From: Klebsiella pneumoniae
Lineage (GTDB): Bacteria; Myxococcota_A; UBA796; GCA-2862545
Assembly: GCA_945861065.1 (NCBI GenBank)
Contig: CAMASI010000025.1
Coordinates: 1 to 48,802, forward strand
Direction: 5' to 3'
DNA: 48,802 nt
A program made the position numbers and the translations under genes. The notes beneath the pieces are model-generated. The model did not search any database. It worked only from the letters and a program-made list of their open reading frames with translations, and had not been told where the DNA came from. Numbering within the stretch: the first letter of the stretch is position 1; each line of letters starts with the position of its first letter. Below, piece by piece: positions 33,218 through 41,483 of this stretch.

Positions 33218-34918
33218 TTACTCGGCGTCCCCGTCCTCCTGCGTGACGCGCATCACTTCGTCGAACGAAGTGAGCCCAGCGAGCACTTTTCGCACGCCGT
33301 CGTCGCGCAGGGTCGTCATGCCGCCAGCCACCGCAGCCCGTTTGATCGTACCGGCATCGGAGTTGATCAGAACGAGCCGTTTGACTTCCTCCATGGCCGG
33401 CATGAATTCATAGATACCCGTTCTGCCGTCGTACCCGATATTCGTGCATTCGGCACAACCCACGGCCCGGTACACGGTTCCGGGCACGACCTTGCGCGAC
33501 AGGCCTAGGTCCGTCAACTCCTCGTCGCTCGGAATATAACCCTCACGGCAGTGCACACACAATCGTCGAACCAACCGTTGAGCCAACACCCCGAGCAGCG
33601 AACTGGCGACCAAGAAGGGCTCGACCCCCATATCGACGAGTCGCGCGAAGGCGCCCGCAGCGTCGTTCGTGTGAATCGTCGAAAATACGAGATGGCCCGT
33701 CAGCGAGGCCTGAACCGCGTTCTCCGCCGTTTCCCGGTCTCGAATCTCGCCCACAAGAATGACGTCGGGGTCTTGCCGCAAGAAGGACCGGAGCGCACTG
33801 GCAAAGGTCAGCTGAATTTTGTGATTGACTTGGACCTGGCCAATCCCCTGGACCTCGTATTCGACCGGGTCCTCGATGGTGAGGATGTTGAGCTCCGGCG
33901 TATTGATCTCCGATATGGCGGAATACAGCGTCGTGCTCTTTCCAGACCCCGTCGGCCCACACACCAGAAGGATGCCATGCGGTTTCTGGATAATCTTTCT
34001 GACCGTGACCAAGATGTCGCCTGACATGCCGATGCGATCGAGCGAAAATACGCCGCCTTTTTCAAGAATACGCATCACGACACGTTCGCCGTGCCTCACC
34101 GGAACCGTACTGACGCGCAGGTCGATCTCGCGCCCGCCCATTTTTCGGCGAATTCTCCCGTCTTGCGGCAGGCGTTTCTCGGCGATGTTCAACCCCGCCA
34201 TGATTTTGACGCGCGCGACAATCGTGTTCTTGAACTTCACGCTGGGACGAAGCGATTCGTGAAGCACACCGTCGATGCGGTAACGAACCACTAAATCCTT
34301 TTCGTAGGGTTCCACATGGATATCACTCGCCCGCTCTTTGATGGCCTGGGCAAGCATCGCGTTCACAAATCGGATGATGGGTGCTTGATTGGGGTCGTCG
34401 AGCAGCTCAGCGTCCTCGAGATTGAGGTCCGACGCGTCTTCCACAGCGTCGGCGTCCGCCAACACGGAGTGGGCGCTCTGGCTTGCCCGGTCGTACGCAG
34501 CGTTGGTCGCAGCGTCGAGCACGTCGGCCGGGACCAGCGCCACCCGGACAGGTTTGCCGTACAGCACGCGTAGGTCATCGAGGGCGGCCAAGCCCGAAAG
34601 GTCCGCAATACCGGCCACGACCTCGCCGTCCGCCACATACAGCGGAAGTACGCCCACTTCACGGGCATGTTGCAGCGGCAGGCTTCGCACCAACTCGGGG
34701 TCGAGCGCCTCGTGGTCGATCGCCTCCACTACGGGCAGTCCCGACAGGCGAGAAAGCGCCCGCGTCAGCGCAAGTGGACTCAGGTCCTCTGATTTGAGGA
34801 CGATTTGCCGCAGAGGAAGGCCCTGCTTGTCGGCGAGTTGACGTGCTTTCAGGAACGCTGCATCTCCGACGCCGAGTTCACGCAGCGTGGACTGGAGTTC
34901 GACGCGTCGGACCGCCAC
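33218..34918 (-). CDS. gspE: Type II secretion ATPase GspE
   Basis: 566 residues from a GTG directly after the gspD TAA. The N1E domain (residues 1-140) precedes the catalytic core. Walker A is GPTGSGKST at 321-329, the Asp box and Walker B lie in LRQDPDVILVGEIRDRETAENAVQASLTGHLVFSTIHTNDA, and the tetracysteine zinc module is CVHC..CAEC. It hydrolyses ATP in the cytoplasm to drive pseudopilus assembly. All catalytic motifs are intact. The N-terminal region carries an acidic insertion (ADADAVEDASDLNLEDAELLDD) before the core. Confidence 0.95.
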   Translation of the reverse strand: MAVRRVELQSTLRELGVGDAAFLKARQLADKQGLPLRQIVLKSEDLSPLALTRALSRLSGLPVVEAIDHEALDPELVRSLPLQHAREVGVLPLYVADGEVVAGIADLSGLAALDDLRVLYGKPVRVALVPADVLDAATNAAYDRASQSAHSVLADADAVEDASDLNLEDAELLDDPNQAPIIRFVNAMLAQAIKERASDIHVEPYEKDLVVRYRIDGVLHESLRPSVKFKNTIVARVKIMAGLNIAEKRLPQDGRIRRKMGGREIDLRVSTVPVRHGERVVMRILEKGGVFSLDRIGMSGDILVTVRKIIQKPHGILLVCGPTGSGKSTTLYSAISEINTPELNILTIEDPVEYEVQGIGQVQVNHKIQLTFASALRSFLRQDPDVILVGEIRDRETAENAVQASLTGHLVFSTIHTNDAAGAFARLVDMGVEPFLVASSLLGVLAQRLVRRLCVHCREGYIPSDEELTDLGLSRKVVPGTVYRAVGCAECTNIGYDGRTGIYEFMPAMEEVKRLVLINSDAGTIKRAAVAGGMTTLRDDGVRKVLAGLTSFDEVMRVTQEDGDAE

Positions 34919-37525
34919 TTAGGGCTCCTCGATCGGGGCCGGAGGAGACGTGCCGTCTTCGATGGTGGTGTCGGGCGCCTCAGGCAACTCGCCCGCGCCG
35001 TCTCCAGGGTTGTCGATGCGCGCGCCTTCGAGCGCTCGCTGTAGCGCTGCACGACTCTCGTCAGAAATCTCCTCGCCATCAATTTCCACTTCGCCCACAT
35101 CCGCAGGTCCGCGGAACATCGAGGGTTGATCGACCTGGTTCATGGAGAACTGGAGCAAATCGTCGAGTTCGCGCATATATTCGTCCCCGGACTTCCCGTA
35201 GAAACGACGTAGGAATTCGCGACGCTGTGCCTCCTTGACTTGCATGACTTCGAGGAGGTCGTTCTCATCGTCGATAATGTGGGGCGTCAAGAAGATCATC
35301 AGGTTGGTCTTGCGCTCACTGTCCCGGGAGCCGCGGAACAGAGCGCCGATCAACGGGAGGTCTCCCAGGATCGGAATCTTTGTTTCCACCTTGGTATTCG
35401 TTTCGCCAACGAGTCCACCCAAGACGACCGTCTCGTTGTCCTTGACGAGGACCGTGGTCTCCAATTCGCGCTTGGACGTGATCGGACCGGACTGCTGAAT
35501 ATTGAGGCCTTGGTCGTCCTCTTCCACCTCCGACACTTCCAACTTGAGTTCGAACGTGACGTAGTTGAGCGAGTTCACCCGCGGCGTAAACTCCAAGGTG
35601 ATGGCCACATCTTCGCGCTGAAAGCTCACCACAGGCTGCCCTAAGTTGTTCAGCCCGGCCGTCGTCGGAAACGGGATCTTCCGGCCGACCACGATTTTCG
35701 CCTCTTCGTTGTCCAGCGCCATCAGGTTTGGGTTGGAAAGGATGTTGACCGAACTCGAGGTTTTCAGCGCATTGAGGACCACGCCGAAGGCCGGGACCGG
35801 CAACACCGTTCCATCGGCCAACGGCACGTCCACCGACGGACCGAACACACCGACGGCGAGGCCCGACAGCAAGTCCTGCGTCAGTCCGAGCGATTGTGAG
35901 TTGAGTTGCCCCCCCAAGAACCCGATACTGTCCGACGACGGATTGGTCGGAATATGAGCAGCAAGACCCAGGTCAAGTGAATCGTCACTCGACAGCTCGA
36001 GCACTACGGCATCCACGAATACCTGTTTCCGTTCGACATCAAGCTGCCGCAGGACCGAATCGACGATCCGAAAATCCTCCTGGCTCGCGATGATGACCAA
36101 CGAATTGGTCGCCTCATCCGCCGCAACCCGCATGCCGGAATCGAACGCGGCGATGGCGCTGGATTCGGCCTCGTCGACGGCCGCGACAGGTCCTGGACGT
36201 GTAGGCGTCGTAGGGCTGGTCGGCGCACCTCGACGACCCCGACCAGAACTTTGTTCTTGCGACAACTCGGCGAGGACCTGGGCCACCTCCTCGGCCTTGG
36301 CGTGTTCCAGGTAAACCACGTGGATGGTCGCACGGCTAGACGGGTCCACGTCCACGTCGAGGTCGGCCACGAGCTGTTTCACGGCCTGGTGCCCGATCTC
36401 ATTCGCCAACACGATGAGCGAGTTGGTTCGCTCATCATCGATCACTTTGTCGATAAACTTCGATTCTGCGCCTACCGACCCTTCGCCGCCCTCGGCTGCT
36501 CCGCTGTTGGTCGCGCTGGTCGATCCGCGCGTCCGCTCCGGGCGACGGGTCGGGGTTGTCCGAGACGGCGTGCGGCTGGACGTCCGAGAATCGGTGGATT
36601 CCACCGTTCCGAACAGCTCCTCGATGATTCGTTTCATCTCCGCGGCTTCCGCGTAACGGAGATTGATCACGGCCAGCGTGGACTTGGGCGCCGCCACGTC
36701 CAACTCGCGCAAAATATCGTAAACCCGCCGCAGGTTGTGGGCGCTATCGGTGATGATCAGCGTGTTTGTCGGCGCGTACGCTGTGACATTGGCTTCGGCG
36801 GGAACCAGACCGGCGACAATCTTGCTGACATCCCCCACGTTGACATTATCGAGCGTGATGAGCTGGGTGACAATGCGGTCCGAACCGCCGTCGGGCTGGC
36901 CGGTCCCCACGCCGATCGGGGATTTTGCGGCGTCGGCCACTTTGACCACTTTGGACGTGCCGTCTCGGTCGTATACGGTGTATCCGGACACCTGCATCGC
37001 AGAAAGGAAGGCCTCCCACGCAGCGTCCACCTTGACCGGGTGGTGACTGAGAATCGTGACTTTCTTCCCTTGAAGGTCCTTCACATCCGCGAGGATGAAG
37101 TTGCGTCGCGTGATGCGAGCAAAATAGACTACCAGGTCGTATAAACTGACGTCCGGGAAGTCCAGGGTGACTTCACTGGCGCCTTTGATTTCGGGCGGCA
37201 GCGTCTCCGGTTTAATGATCGTCGTGCCATCCGGCGCGAGGATTTCTTCGACGCCCGGTGTCCCTGGACGAGCGGCCGGCGTGGTCGGGTTTCCCGCGGT
37301 GGGCGCGGCCCCTGCAGACGAAGACGACGAAGTCGACGAAGACGAAGAGCCCCCGGGCGGAGGTGGCGGCGTAGACGAACTCGAGGTCGACGAGGTCGAC
37401 GTGGACGGGTTCGCGGGCGCCTTGCCAGGATCCTGGCCATACGCGAGCGGAGCAATTCCGAGCACGCCAAGGAGGGCAATCAATCGAGGGACGGAGCCAA
37501 ACAAGGTGGATCTCGCTGGTGTCAT
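34919..37525 (-). CDS. gspD: Type II secretion outer-membrane secretin GspD
   Basis: 868 residues. The signal peptide (IALLGVLGIAPLAYGQ) is followed by a Ser/Thr/Pro-rich linker of about 70 residues. The N0 domain comes next (VTLDFPDVSLYDLVVYFARITRRNFI), then N1-N3 domains with Ser/Arg/Thr-rich insertions. The secretin core ends the protein (VNILSNPNLMALDNEEAKIVVGRKIPF, VVLGGLVGETNTKVETKIPILGDLPLIGALFRG, and TNLMIFLTPHII). The long low-complexity N-terminal linker and C-terminal acidic tail (EEISDESRAALQRAL and Pro-rich end) are unusual additions. It forms the channel through which folded proteins leave. It overlaps gspC by 4 bp. Confidence 0.95.
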   Translation of the reverse strand: MTPARSTLFGSVPRLIALLGVLGIAPLAYGQDPGKAPANPSTSTSSTSSSSTPPPPPGGSSSSSTSSSSSAGAAPTAGNPTTPAARPGTPGVEEILAPDGTTIIKPETLPPEIKGASEVTLDFPDVSLYDLVVYFARITRRNFILADVKDLQGKKVTILSHHPVKVDAAWEAFLSAMQVSGYTVYDRDGTSKVVKVADAAKSPIGVGTGQPDGGSDRIVTQLITLDNVNVGDVSKIVAGLVPAEANVTAYAPTNTLIITDSAHNLRRVYDILRELDVAAPKSTLAVINLRYAEAAEMKRIIEELFGTVESTDSRTSSRTPSRTTPTRRPERTRGSTSATNSGAAEGGEGSVGAESKFIDKVIDDERTNSLIVLANEIGHQAVKQLVADLDVDVDPSSRATIHVVYLEHAKAEEVAQVLAELSQEQSSGRGRRGAPTSPTTPTRPGPVAAVDEAESSAIAAFDSGMRVAADEATNSLVIIASQEDFRIVDSVLRQLDVERKQVFVDAVVLELSSDDSLDLGLAAHIPTNPSSDSIGFLGGQLNSQSLGLTQDLLSGLAVGVFGPSVDVPLADGTVLPVPAFGVVLNALKTSSSVNILSNPNLMALDNEEAKIVVGRKIPFPTTAGLNNLGQPVVSFQREDVAITLEFTPRVNSLNYVTFELKLEVSEVEEDDQGLNIQQSGPITSKRELETTVLVKDNETVVLGGLVGETNTKVETKIPILGDLPLIGALFRGSRDSERKTNLMIFLTPHIIDDENDLLEVMQVKEAQRREFLRRFYGKSGDEYMRELDDLLQFSMNQVDQPSMFRGPADVGEVEIDGEEISDESRAALQRALEGARIDNPGDGAGELPEAPDTTIEDGTSPPAPIEEP

Positions 37526-38430
37526 TGGATGTTGTACGTTAAGTTCGTTTTCTCACCACGGCGGGTGACATCGATATTGAAATTACTGGAAGAGCCCATC
37601 CCGTTGTAGGCCGCCAACGCGGACGAAACGGAATCGAGAGACTGGCCGTTGACAGAGTGGATCACGTCGCCGTTGCGAATTCCCAGCTGTTCGGCGACGG
37701 AATTGCGCCGGATCGACGTCAGGCGGTAGCCGTCAAAGGCCCCGTCTGGTCCACGGTGCAGCAGCCCACGCCCGAGTTTCGACAGGCCCTCAATGTCCGA
37801 CATGTATTTGTCGAACGTCTCGCGAGTGATATTGAATTCTGTCTCGCTGACTTTGGTGATTCCTTCCTCTGTGGGCGATGAGGCAGCATCGGTCACGATC
37901 GGCTTGGGGCCCTCGGATTCGCCAAGCGAAAGCACCTCTTCCGTACCATCCCCCCGCTTGATGGTGACCCGCTTCGGTCCAATCTGGATGACCTCGGCGT
38001 CGTAGATATGATCGTGAATTCCGTAGCCCCGACTCGTCGACGTCGACTCGTCGAGGATGAGGGCCGAACTGAAGGACTCGGGCACCGCCACGATTGTGCC
38101 GAGGAGCTTGACCTTGAGGTCGGTAATCGGACTGTCTCCGCCCTCACCCATCGTCCGTGGCGCCCACGCCGCTGCAGCCTCGGGATCGAAAGCATTCCTG
38201 CGCATGATTCCGTCGACAAAGGTCTTGAGACTCTTCGCACGCACCACAGGCTCCGACCTCGGCTGGAGCGGCATCGAAGCCTTGTCCACGACGGCCACGC
38301 CAGACCCCGCGCCCTCCTCCGGCATCACATAGGACGCGGCTACGCGGTTGACGCCCCACGAGGACACAAATCCGACGATGCCAGCCGTCGCGAAAGCAAC
38401 CGGGAGGACCCAAGACCTCATTTGGCGCAC
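37522..38430 (-). CDS. gspC: Type II secretion inner-membrane protein GspC
   Basis: 302 residues from a GTG (38430) or an ATG (38421). One N-terminal membrane helix (LPVAFATAGIVGFVSSWGV) is followed by the HR domain (LKVKLLGTIVAVPESFSSALILDE, GYGIHDHIYDAEVIQIGPKRVTI). The C-terminal PDZ domain (YRLTSIRRNSVAEQLGIRNGDVIHSVNGQSLDSVSSALAAY) follows. GspC links the platform to the secretin and helps select substrates. It is the first gene of the secretion operon; a GGGGAG site lies upstream and a sigma-54 promoter element is 44 bases upstream of the GTG. Confidence 0.9.
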   Translation of the reverse strand: MRQMRSWVLPVAFATAGIVGFVSSWGVNRVAASYVMPEEGAGSGVAVVDKASMPLQPRSEPVVRAKSLKTFVDGIMRRNAFDPEAAAAWAPRTMGEGGDSPITDLKVKLLGTIVAVPESFSSALILDESTSTSRGYGIHDHIYDAEVIQIGPKRVTIKRGDGTEEVLSLGESEGPKPIVTDAASSPTEEGITKVSETEFNITRETFDKYMSDIEGLSKLGRGLLHRGPDGAFDGYRLTSIRRNSVAEQLGIRNGDVIHSVNGQSLDSVSSALAAYNGMGSSSNFNIDVTRRGEKTNLTYNIQ

Positions 38431-38473
38431 CGAGCAATCACGAACTCCCCTTTGTGGCCGGACCCTCGCTAGC

Positions 38474-38488
38474 GCAAGTTCCGTGCCA
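38474..38488 (-). promoter_or_regulatory. Sigma-54 (RpoN) -24/-12 promoter upstream of gspC
   Basis: On the minus strand the sequence TGGCACGGAACTTGC matches the RpoN consensus TGGCACG-N4-TTGC at every fixed position, with the GG and GC dinucleotides 10 bp apart. It lies in the 150-bp gap between the HEAT-like gene and gspC; the expected start, about 12 bases past the GC, leaves a leader of roughly 30-40 bases. The rest of the gap (38431-38580) shows no other clear element. RpoN promoters need an activator, which is not encoded in the window. Confidence 0.7.
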
Positions 38489-38580
38489 TGCGCAAGGCGA
38501 CGTTCTCGCCCCGTCGGACGGCCGCTGAACGGACAAGCTGTCCCGCGGTGCCAAGCCCACCAGGGGTTCGGGACAACCTG

Positions 38581-39726
38581 TCATCGGGCCGAAAGACCCA
38601 GCGCGGTACGCACGGCCTCATTCTCGATCTCGCCCAGCCCAGCATAGACTTCGGCGAACCGCTCGCTATGCGGCGCAACGGGCTCCCAAGCTACCAACAA
38701 CGCCGCCAATGCATCCGGTGACGTTTCCGCCCAGAAACGAATCAGCCCAGCATTCAGCCCAACCGTCCGGCGAACCAACGACTCCGCGCGGACTCGGTCA
38801 AATGGAAGCGAATTGCGCCAGGAAGACCAGACCTTCCACGCGCGCTCCGGATGGTGGGCGAGCGTGGCGTCTAGCGCGGCCCACGGGTCCACCGTGGAAC
38901 TCGGCACCAACTCACCCGACAGAAACGCGAGGGTATTGGCCGCTGCCCGGCCGGGCGGACCAGGCCGCACTACGGTCTCCAGGGCCCGTTCCCAGGCCAC
39001 TTGGGACGGCACGCGCCCTGCTCGAAGCATGGACGTCATGCTCGCAATCGCCGCGCGTTCTACCGGTGGACGGTCCGCCTCGAATCGCATCATCGCGTTG
39101 AGCGCCTCTTCGCGGAGGCCCGGAGATCGAATGTCTCGAAGGGACCGGGCAAGCGAGCGCCGGACGCGCCAATCTGCATCCGAAGCAAGGGTGACAATCA
39201 GGCCAGGAGGCAGGATTTCGGGCGCGTCGATTTCAAACGGATCCGACGCCGTCCTTCGCCAATAGGGAATCAGCCCATCTACACAAGCGCGCCGTACGAG
39301 CGGGTCGTCATGAGCCGTCCATCGGACAAGGTCGTCGATTAAACTTCTGCTGGCTGGGGGCGGTTCCTTGCCCGAAGCCCCGACGAATACGGCGCGGATG
39401 GACGCCTCGGTCGGCCCTGCAGCGAGTTGAGCGCGCTGCGAAACGAGCGTCGCGTCCACCGCGAGAACCCAAGCAACCGCAGTTTCTCCAGGCGCGGCGT
39501 CCACGTCGCCACTGAGCTCAAAGGCGCCGTCGCCCGCCCACCGAAACGTCACTACGCCGCTCGCCGGGCAAGAAATGGTCGCCGACCCAACCCAACACTG
39601 GCCAGCGGTGTCATCCGCTGCGATTTCCGCCAAGGAACCAGCGGCGCGATGGACCCCCACCCACAATGTGGCCACACCGGGCTCCGCGGCCGCAACGCCG
39701 GCCAACCACGCCGCGAACGCGATCAT
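38581..39726 (-). CDS. Exported HEAT-repeat-like protein
   Basis: 381 residues with a short signal-like start (MIAFAAWLAGVAAAEPG). The N-terminal 120 residues are beta-rich (VATLWVGVHRAAGSL, GVVTFRWAGDGAFELSG). The rest is made of repeated helical pairs with HEAT-like character, for example DDPLVRRACVDGLIPYW and SDADWRVRRSLARSLRDI. No catalytic motif is seen. It is coupled to the HDOD gene (ATGA) and lies just upstream of the sigma-54 promoter of the secretion operon. The function is unknown; HEAT-like repeats usually mediate protein contacts. Confidence 0.6.
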   Translation of the reverse strand: MIAFAAWLAGVAAAEPGVATLWVGVHRAAGSLAEIAADDTAGQCWVGSATISCPASGVVTFRWAGDGAFELSGDVDAAPGETAVAWVLAVDATLVSQRAQLAAGPTEASIRAVFVGASGKEPPPASRSLIDDLVRWTAHDDPLVRRACVDGLIPYWRRTASDPFEIDAPEILPPGLIVTLASDADWRVRRSLARSLRDIRSPGLREEALNAMMRFEADRPPVERAAIASMTSMLRAGRVPSQVAWERALETVVRPGPPGRAAANTLAFLSGELVPSSTVDPWAALDATLAHHPERAWKVWSSWRNSLPFDRVRAESLVRRTVGLNAGLIRFWAETSPDALAALLVAWEPVAPHSERFAEVYAGLGEIENEAVRTALGLSAR

Positions 39727-40604
39727 GACCCTGAAAGGAGCATGGCGTGCTCGAGGCGGGCGGCGGCAATGGCGTCGCGCACCGCGGCCACCAATAGTTC
39801 CGGGCTACTCCGCGTACGCGCTGCAGGGAACTTCGAAAGCACGGCGAAGATTCGCGGCGACGCTTTGTCGATGTCATCCCCGTCCAGGCCCGCCGGGGTC
39901 TTTGAATTTTCTAGTGCGACGGCATCCGCCATCCGCAGAATTTCGAGGTCGCGGCCGACAGGACCGGCCACCGGCGCGGTCTCGTGATGTCGTCGCAACA
40001 CTTCGATCAGGTGCGGCCCAAAGCCCCATCGTGTCGCTGCACGGGCACCGATTTCCGCGTGGTCCAACCCACATAGGGCGAGTTCCGCGCGGATACACGC
40101 CTCGTCGTCGGTCTCAAGGCTCGTGACAGCGTCAGGCAACACGCCGTGGAGGATGAAGGAGCCCACGTCGTGCAGCAGCCCCAACAGGTAGGCCTCATGC
40201 GGCCGACCCTCCATCGGGTAACAGCGGGACGTGAGCGTACGCGACAGCGTCGCCGCCGTCAGTGCATGCAACCACACAGCGTTGCTGGAGGCATGCTTTG
40301 GCGTAAATACGCCAGCCAAGCCGACCGACACAAGAAAGCTGCGCGTTTTACTCGCTCCGATACGCAACACGGCCTCGCTCAGTTTCCGAACCGGCCCAGC
40401 GCCCCGGAATGCCGCCGAGTTGACCATTCCAATCAGGCGAATGACCATCGCGGGATCGTGTTCGATGACCCGAATCAGTTCGTCAAAGAACGAGTCTTTT
40501 TTCTCGTCGAGGTCGAGCAGCCTCGTACAAGTGTGCGGCAAAGGCGGGATGCTGTCGATTCGAGCGACCAACACGGCCCGCACTACCGCCTGGGATCTCT
40601 CCAC
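39723..40604 (-). CDS. HDOD domain signalling protein
   Basis: 293 residues. The HDOD core is present: IDSIPPLPHTCTRLLDL, FDELIRVIEHDPAMVIRLIGMVNSAAFRG, LSEAVLRIGASKTRSFLVSVGL, and an HD-like LLGLLHDVGSFILHGVLP. HDOD proteins take part in signalling and gene control, often without phosphodiesterase activity. The GTG at 40604 is preferred: it has a GGAGG ribosome binding site and lies downstream of a promoter whose -10 overlaps the alternative ATG at 40643. It is followed by the HEAT-like gene with a 4-bp overlap. Confidence 0.85.
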   Translation of the reverse strand: MERSQAVVRAVLVARIDSIPPLPHTCTRLLDLDEKKDSFFDELIRVIEHDPAMVIRLIGMVNSAAFRGAGPVRKLSEAVLRIGASKTRSFLVSVGLAGVFTPKHASSNAVWLHALTAATLSRTLTSRCYPMEGRPHEAYLLGLLHDVGSFILHGVLPDAVTSLETDDEACIRAELALCGLDHAEIGARAATRWGFGPHLIEVLRRHHETAPVAGPVGRDLEILRMADAVALENSKTPAGLDGDDIDKASPRIFAVLSKFPAARTRSSPELLVAAVRDAIAAARLEHAMLLSGS

Positions 40605-40641
40605 CTTTCCTCCGCCCTCAGGTTCGTCGCCAGACCCGTGC

Positions 40642-40670
40642 ATTGTAGCCGATTCGGCACTCGCTGACAG
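40642..40670 (-). promoter_or_regulatory. Sigma-70-like promoter of the HDOD gene
   Basis: Minus strand: -35 CTGTCA (40665-40670), 17-bp spacer, -10 TACAAT (40642-40647). Transcription would start near 40635, about 30 bases before the GTG at 40604, and after the ATG at 40643. This supports the shorter HDOD protein. Confidence 0.55.
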
Positions 40671-40682
40671 CGCCCCAAGCGC

Positions 40683-41483
40683 TCAACGAATGCGGTTCCG
40701 CACGTCCCGTTCCGTCTCGCCCGGCCCGAACAACCCTGTCCCCAGGGACGTCGCAGGTCTCTCCACGCCGAGTCCACTGCCCACGTAGACGCGGCGATTC
40801 GCGCCAGGCAGCGCGTAGCCTTGCAGGAAGGTCCGCCGTGAGACCGCACCGTCGTTCGGCTCGCTTCCGTGAACGACAAATGGCCCGAACACCACCGCGT
40901 CGCCCGCGTCCAACTCAGGCGTCACACGGGTGGATCGATCAAAGGCATTTTCGGGCAATTCGCCCGTAATGGGGTCGGCCCGAAAGCCGAGCCGCTGGCT
41001 TCCGGGAATGAATGAAAGCCCGCCATTTCGCGCACCCATGGGGTCCACTGCGACCGCAATCTGGACAAAACTGCCGAAACCATCCACATCGGTCCACAGA
41101 TCGGTGCCATATCGCCTGTTGGAAGCGTCCTGATGCCACGCGAAAGCGACCCCGTCCCCGGGCAACTTGAAATGCGCCTGCTGAATGAGCTGGACGACGT
41201 GGTTGCTCCCAAGGCATTCGCCTGCCAACCCCAAGAAACGAATGTCGCCCCCGAACGCCTGAAGATCGGGTGCGGCACCGCTACACCAGGTGACGCGCTG
41301 AATCCGGAACGGTTCCCGGTCCACCACGAACCTGCTGCCGTCGACCTCGGTGGGCCCGTCTAGACGTCTCGCAATTTCCAACAATAGGTCGAAGGCGGCA
41401 CGCAATCGGGCGAGATCAGTGGGTCCCACAAAACCCCGGACGACCACAAAACCGTCGGAAACGCCCCTGGGTACTACGGCCAC
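40683..41483 (-). CDS. Phytanoyl-CoA dioxygenase (PhyH) family protein
   Basis: 266 residues from a GTG at 41483; an ATG at 41522 is possible but overlaps the upstream gene by 49 bases. The iron ligands of the 2-oxoglutarate dioxygenase fold are visible: HQD in AFAWHQDASNRRYG (the HxD pair), a distal His in FGPFVVHGSEPNDG, and the 2-oxoglutarate Arg in SRRTFLQGYALPGANRR. AVAVDPMGARNGGLSFIPGSQR is a typical PhyH segment. It likely hydroxylates a small organic acid or CoA ester; the substrate is not readable. It is coupled to the arylsulfotransferase-like gene (10-bp overlap). Confidence 0.82.
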   Translation of the reverse strand: MAVVPRGVSDGFVVVRGFVGPTDLARLRAAFDLLLEIARRLDGPTEVDGSRFVVDREPFRIQRVTWCSGAAPDLQAFGGDIRFLGLAGECLGSNHVVQLIQQAHFKLPGDGVAFAWHQDASNRRYGTDLWTDVDGFGSFVQIAVAVDPMGARNGGLSFIPGSQRLGFRADPITGELPENAFDRSTRVTPELDAGDAVVFGPFVVHGSEPNDGAVSRRTFLQGYALPGANRRVYVGSGLGVERPATSLGTGLFGPGETERDVRNRIR

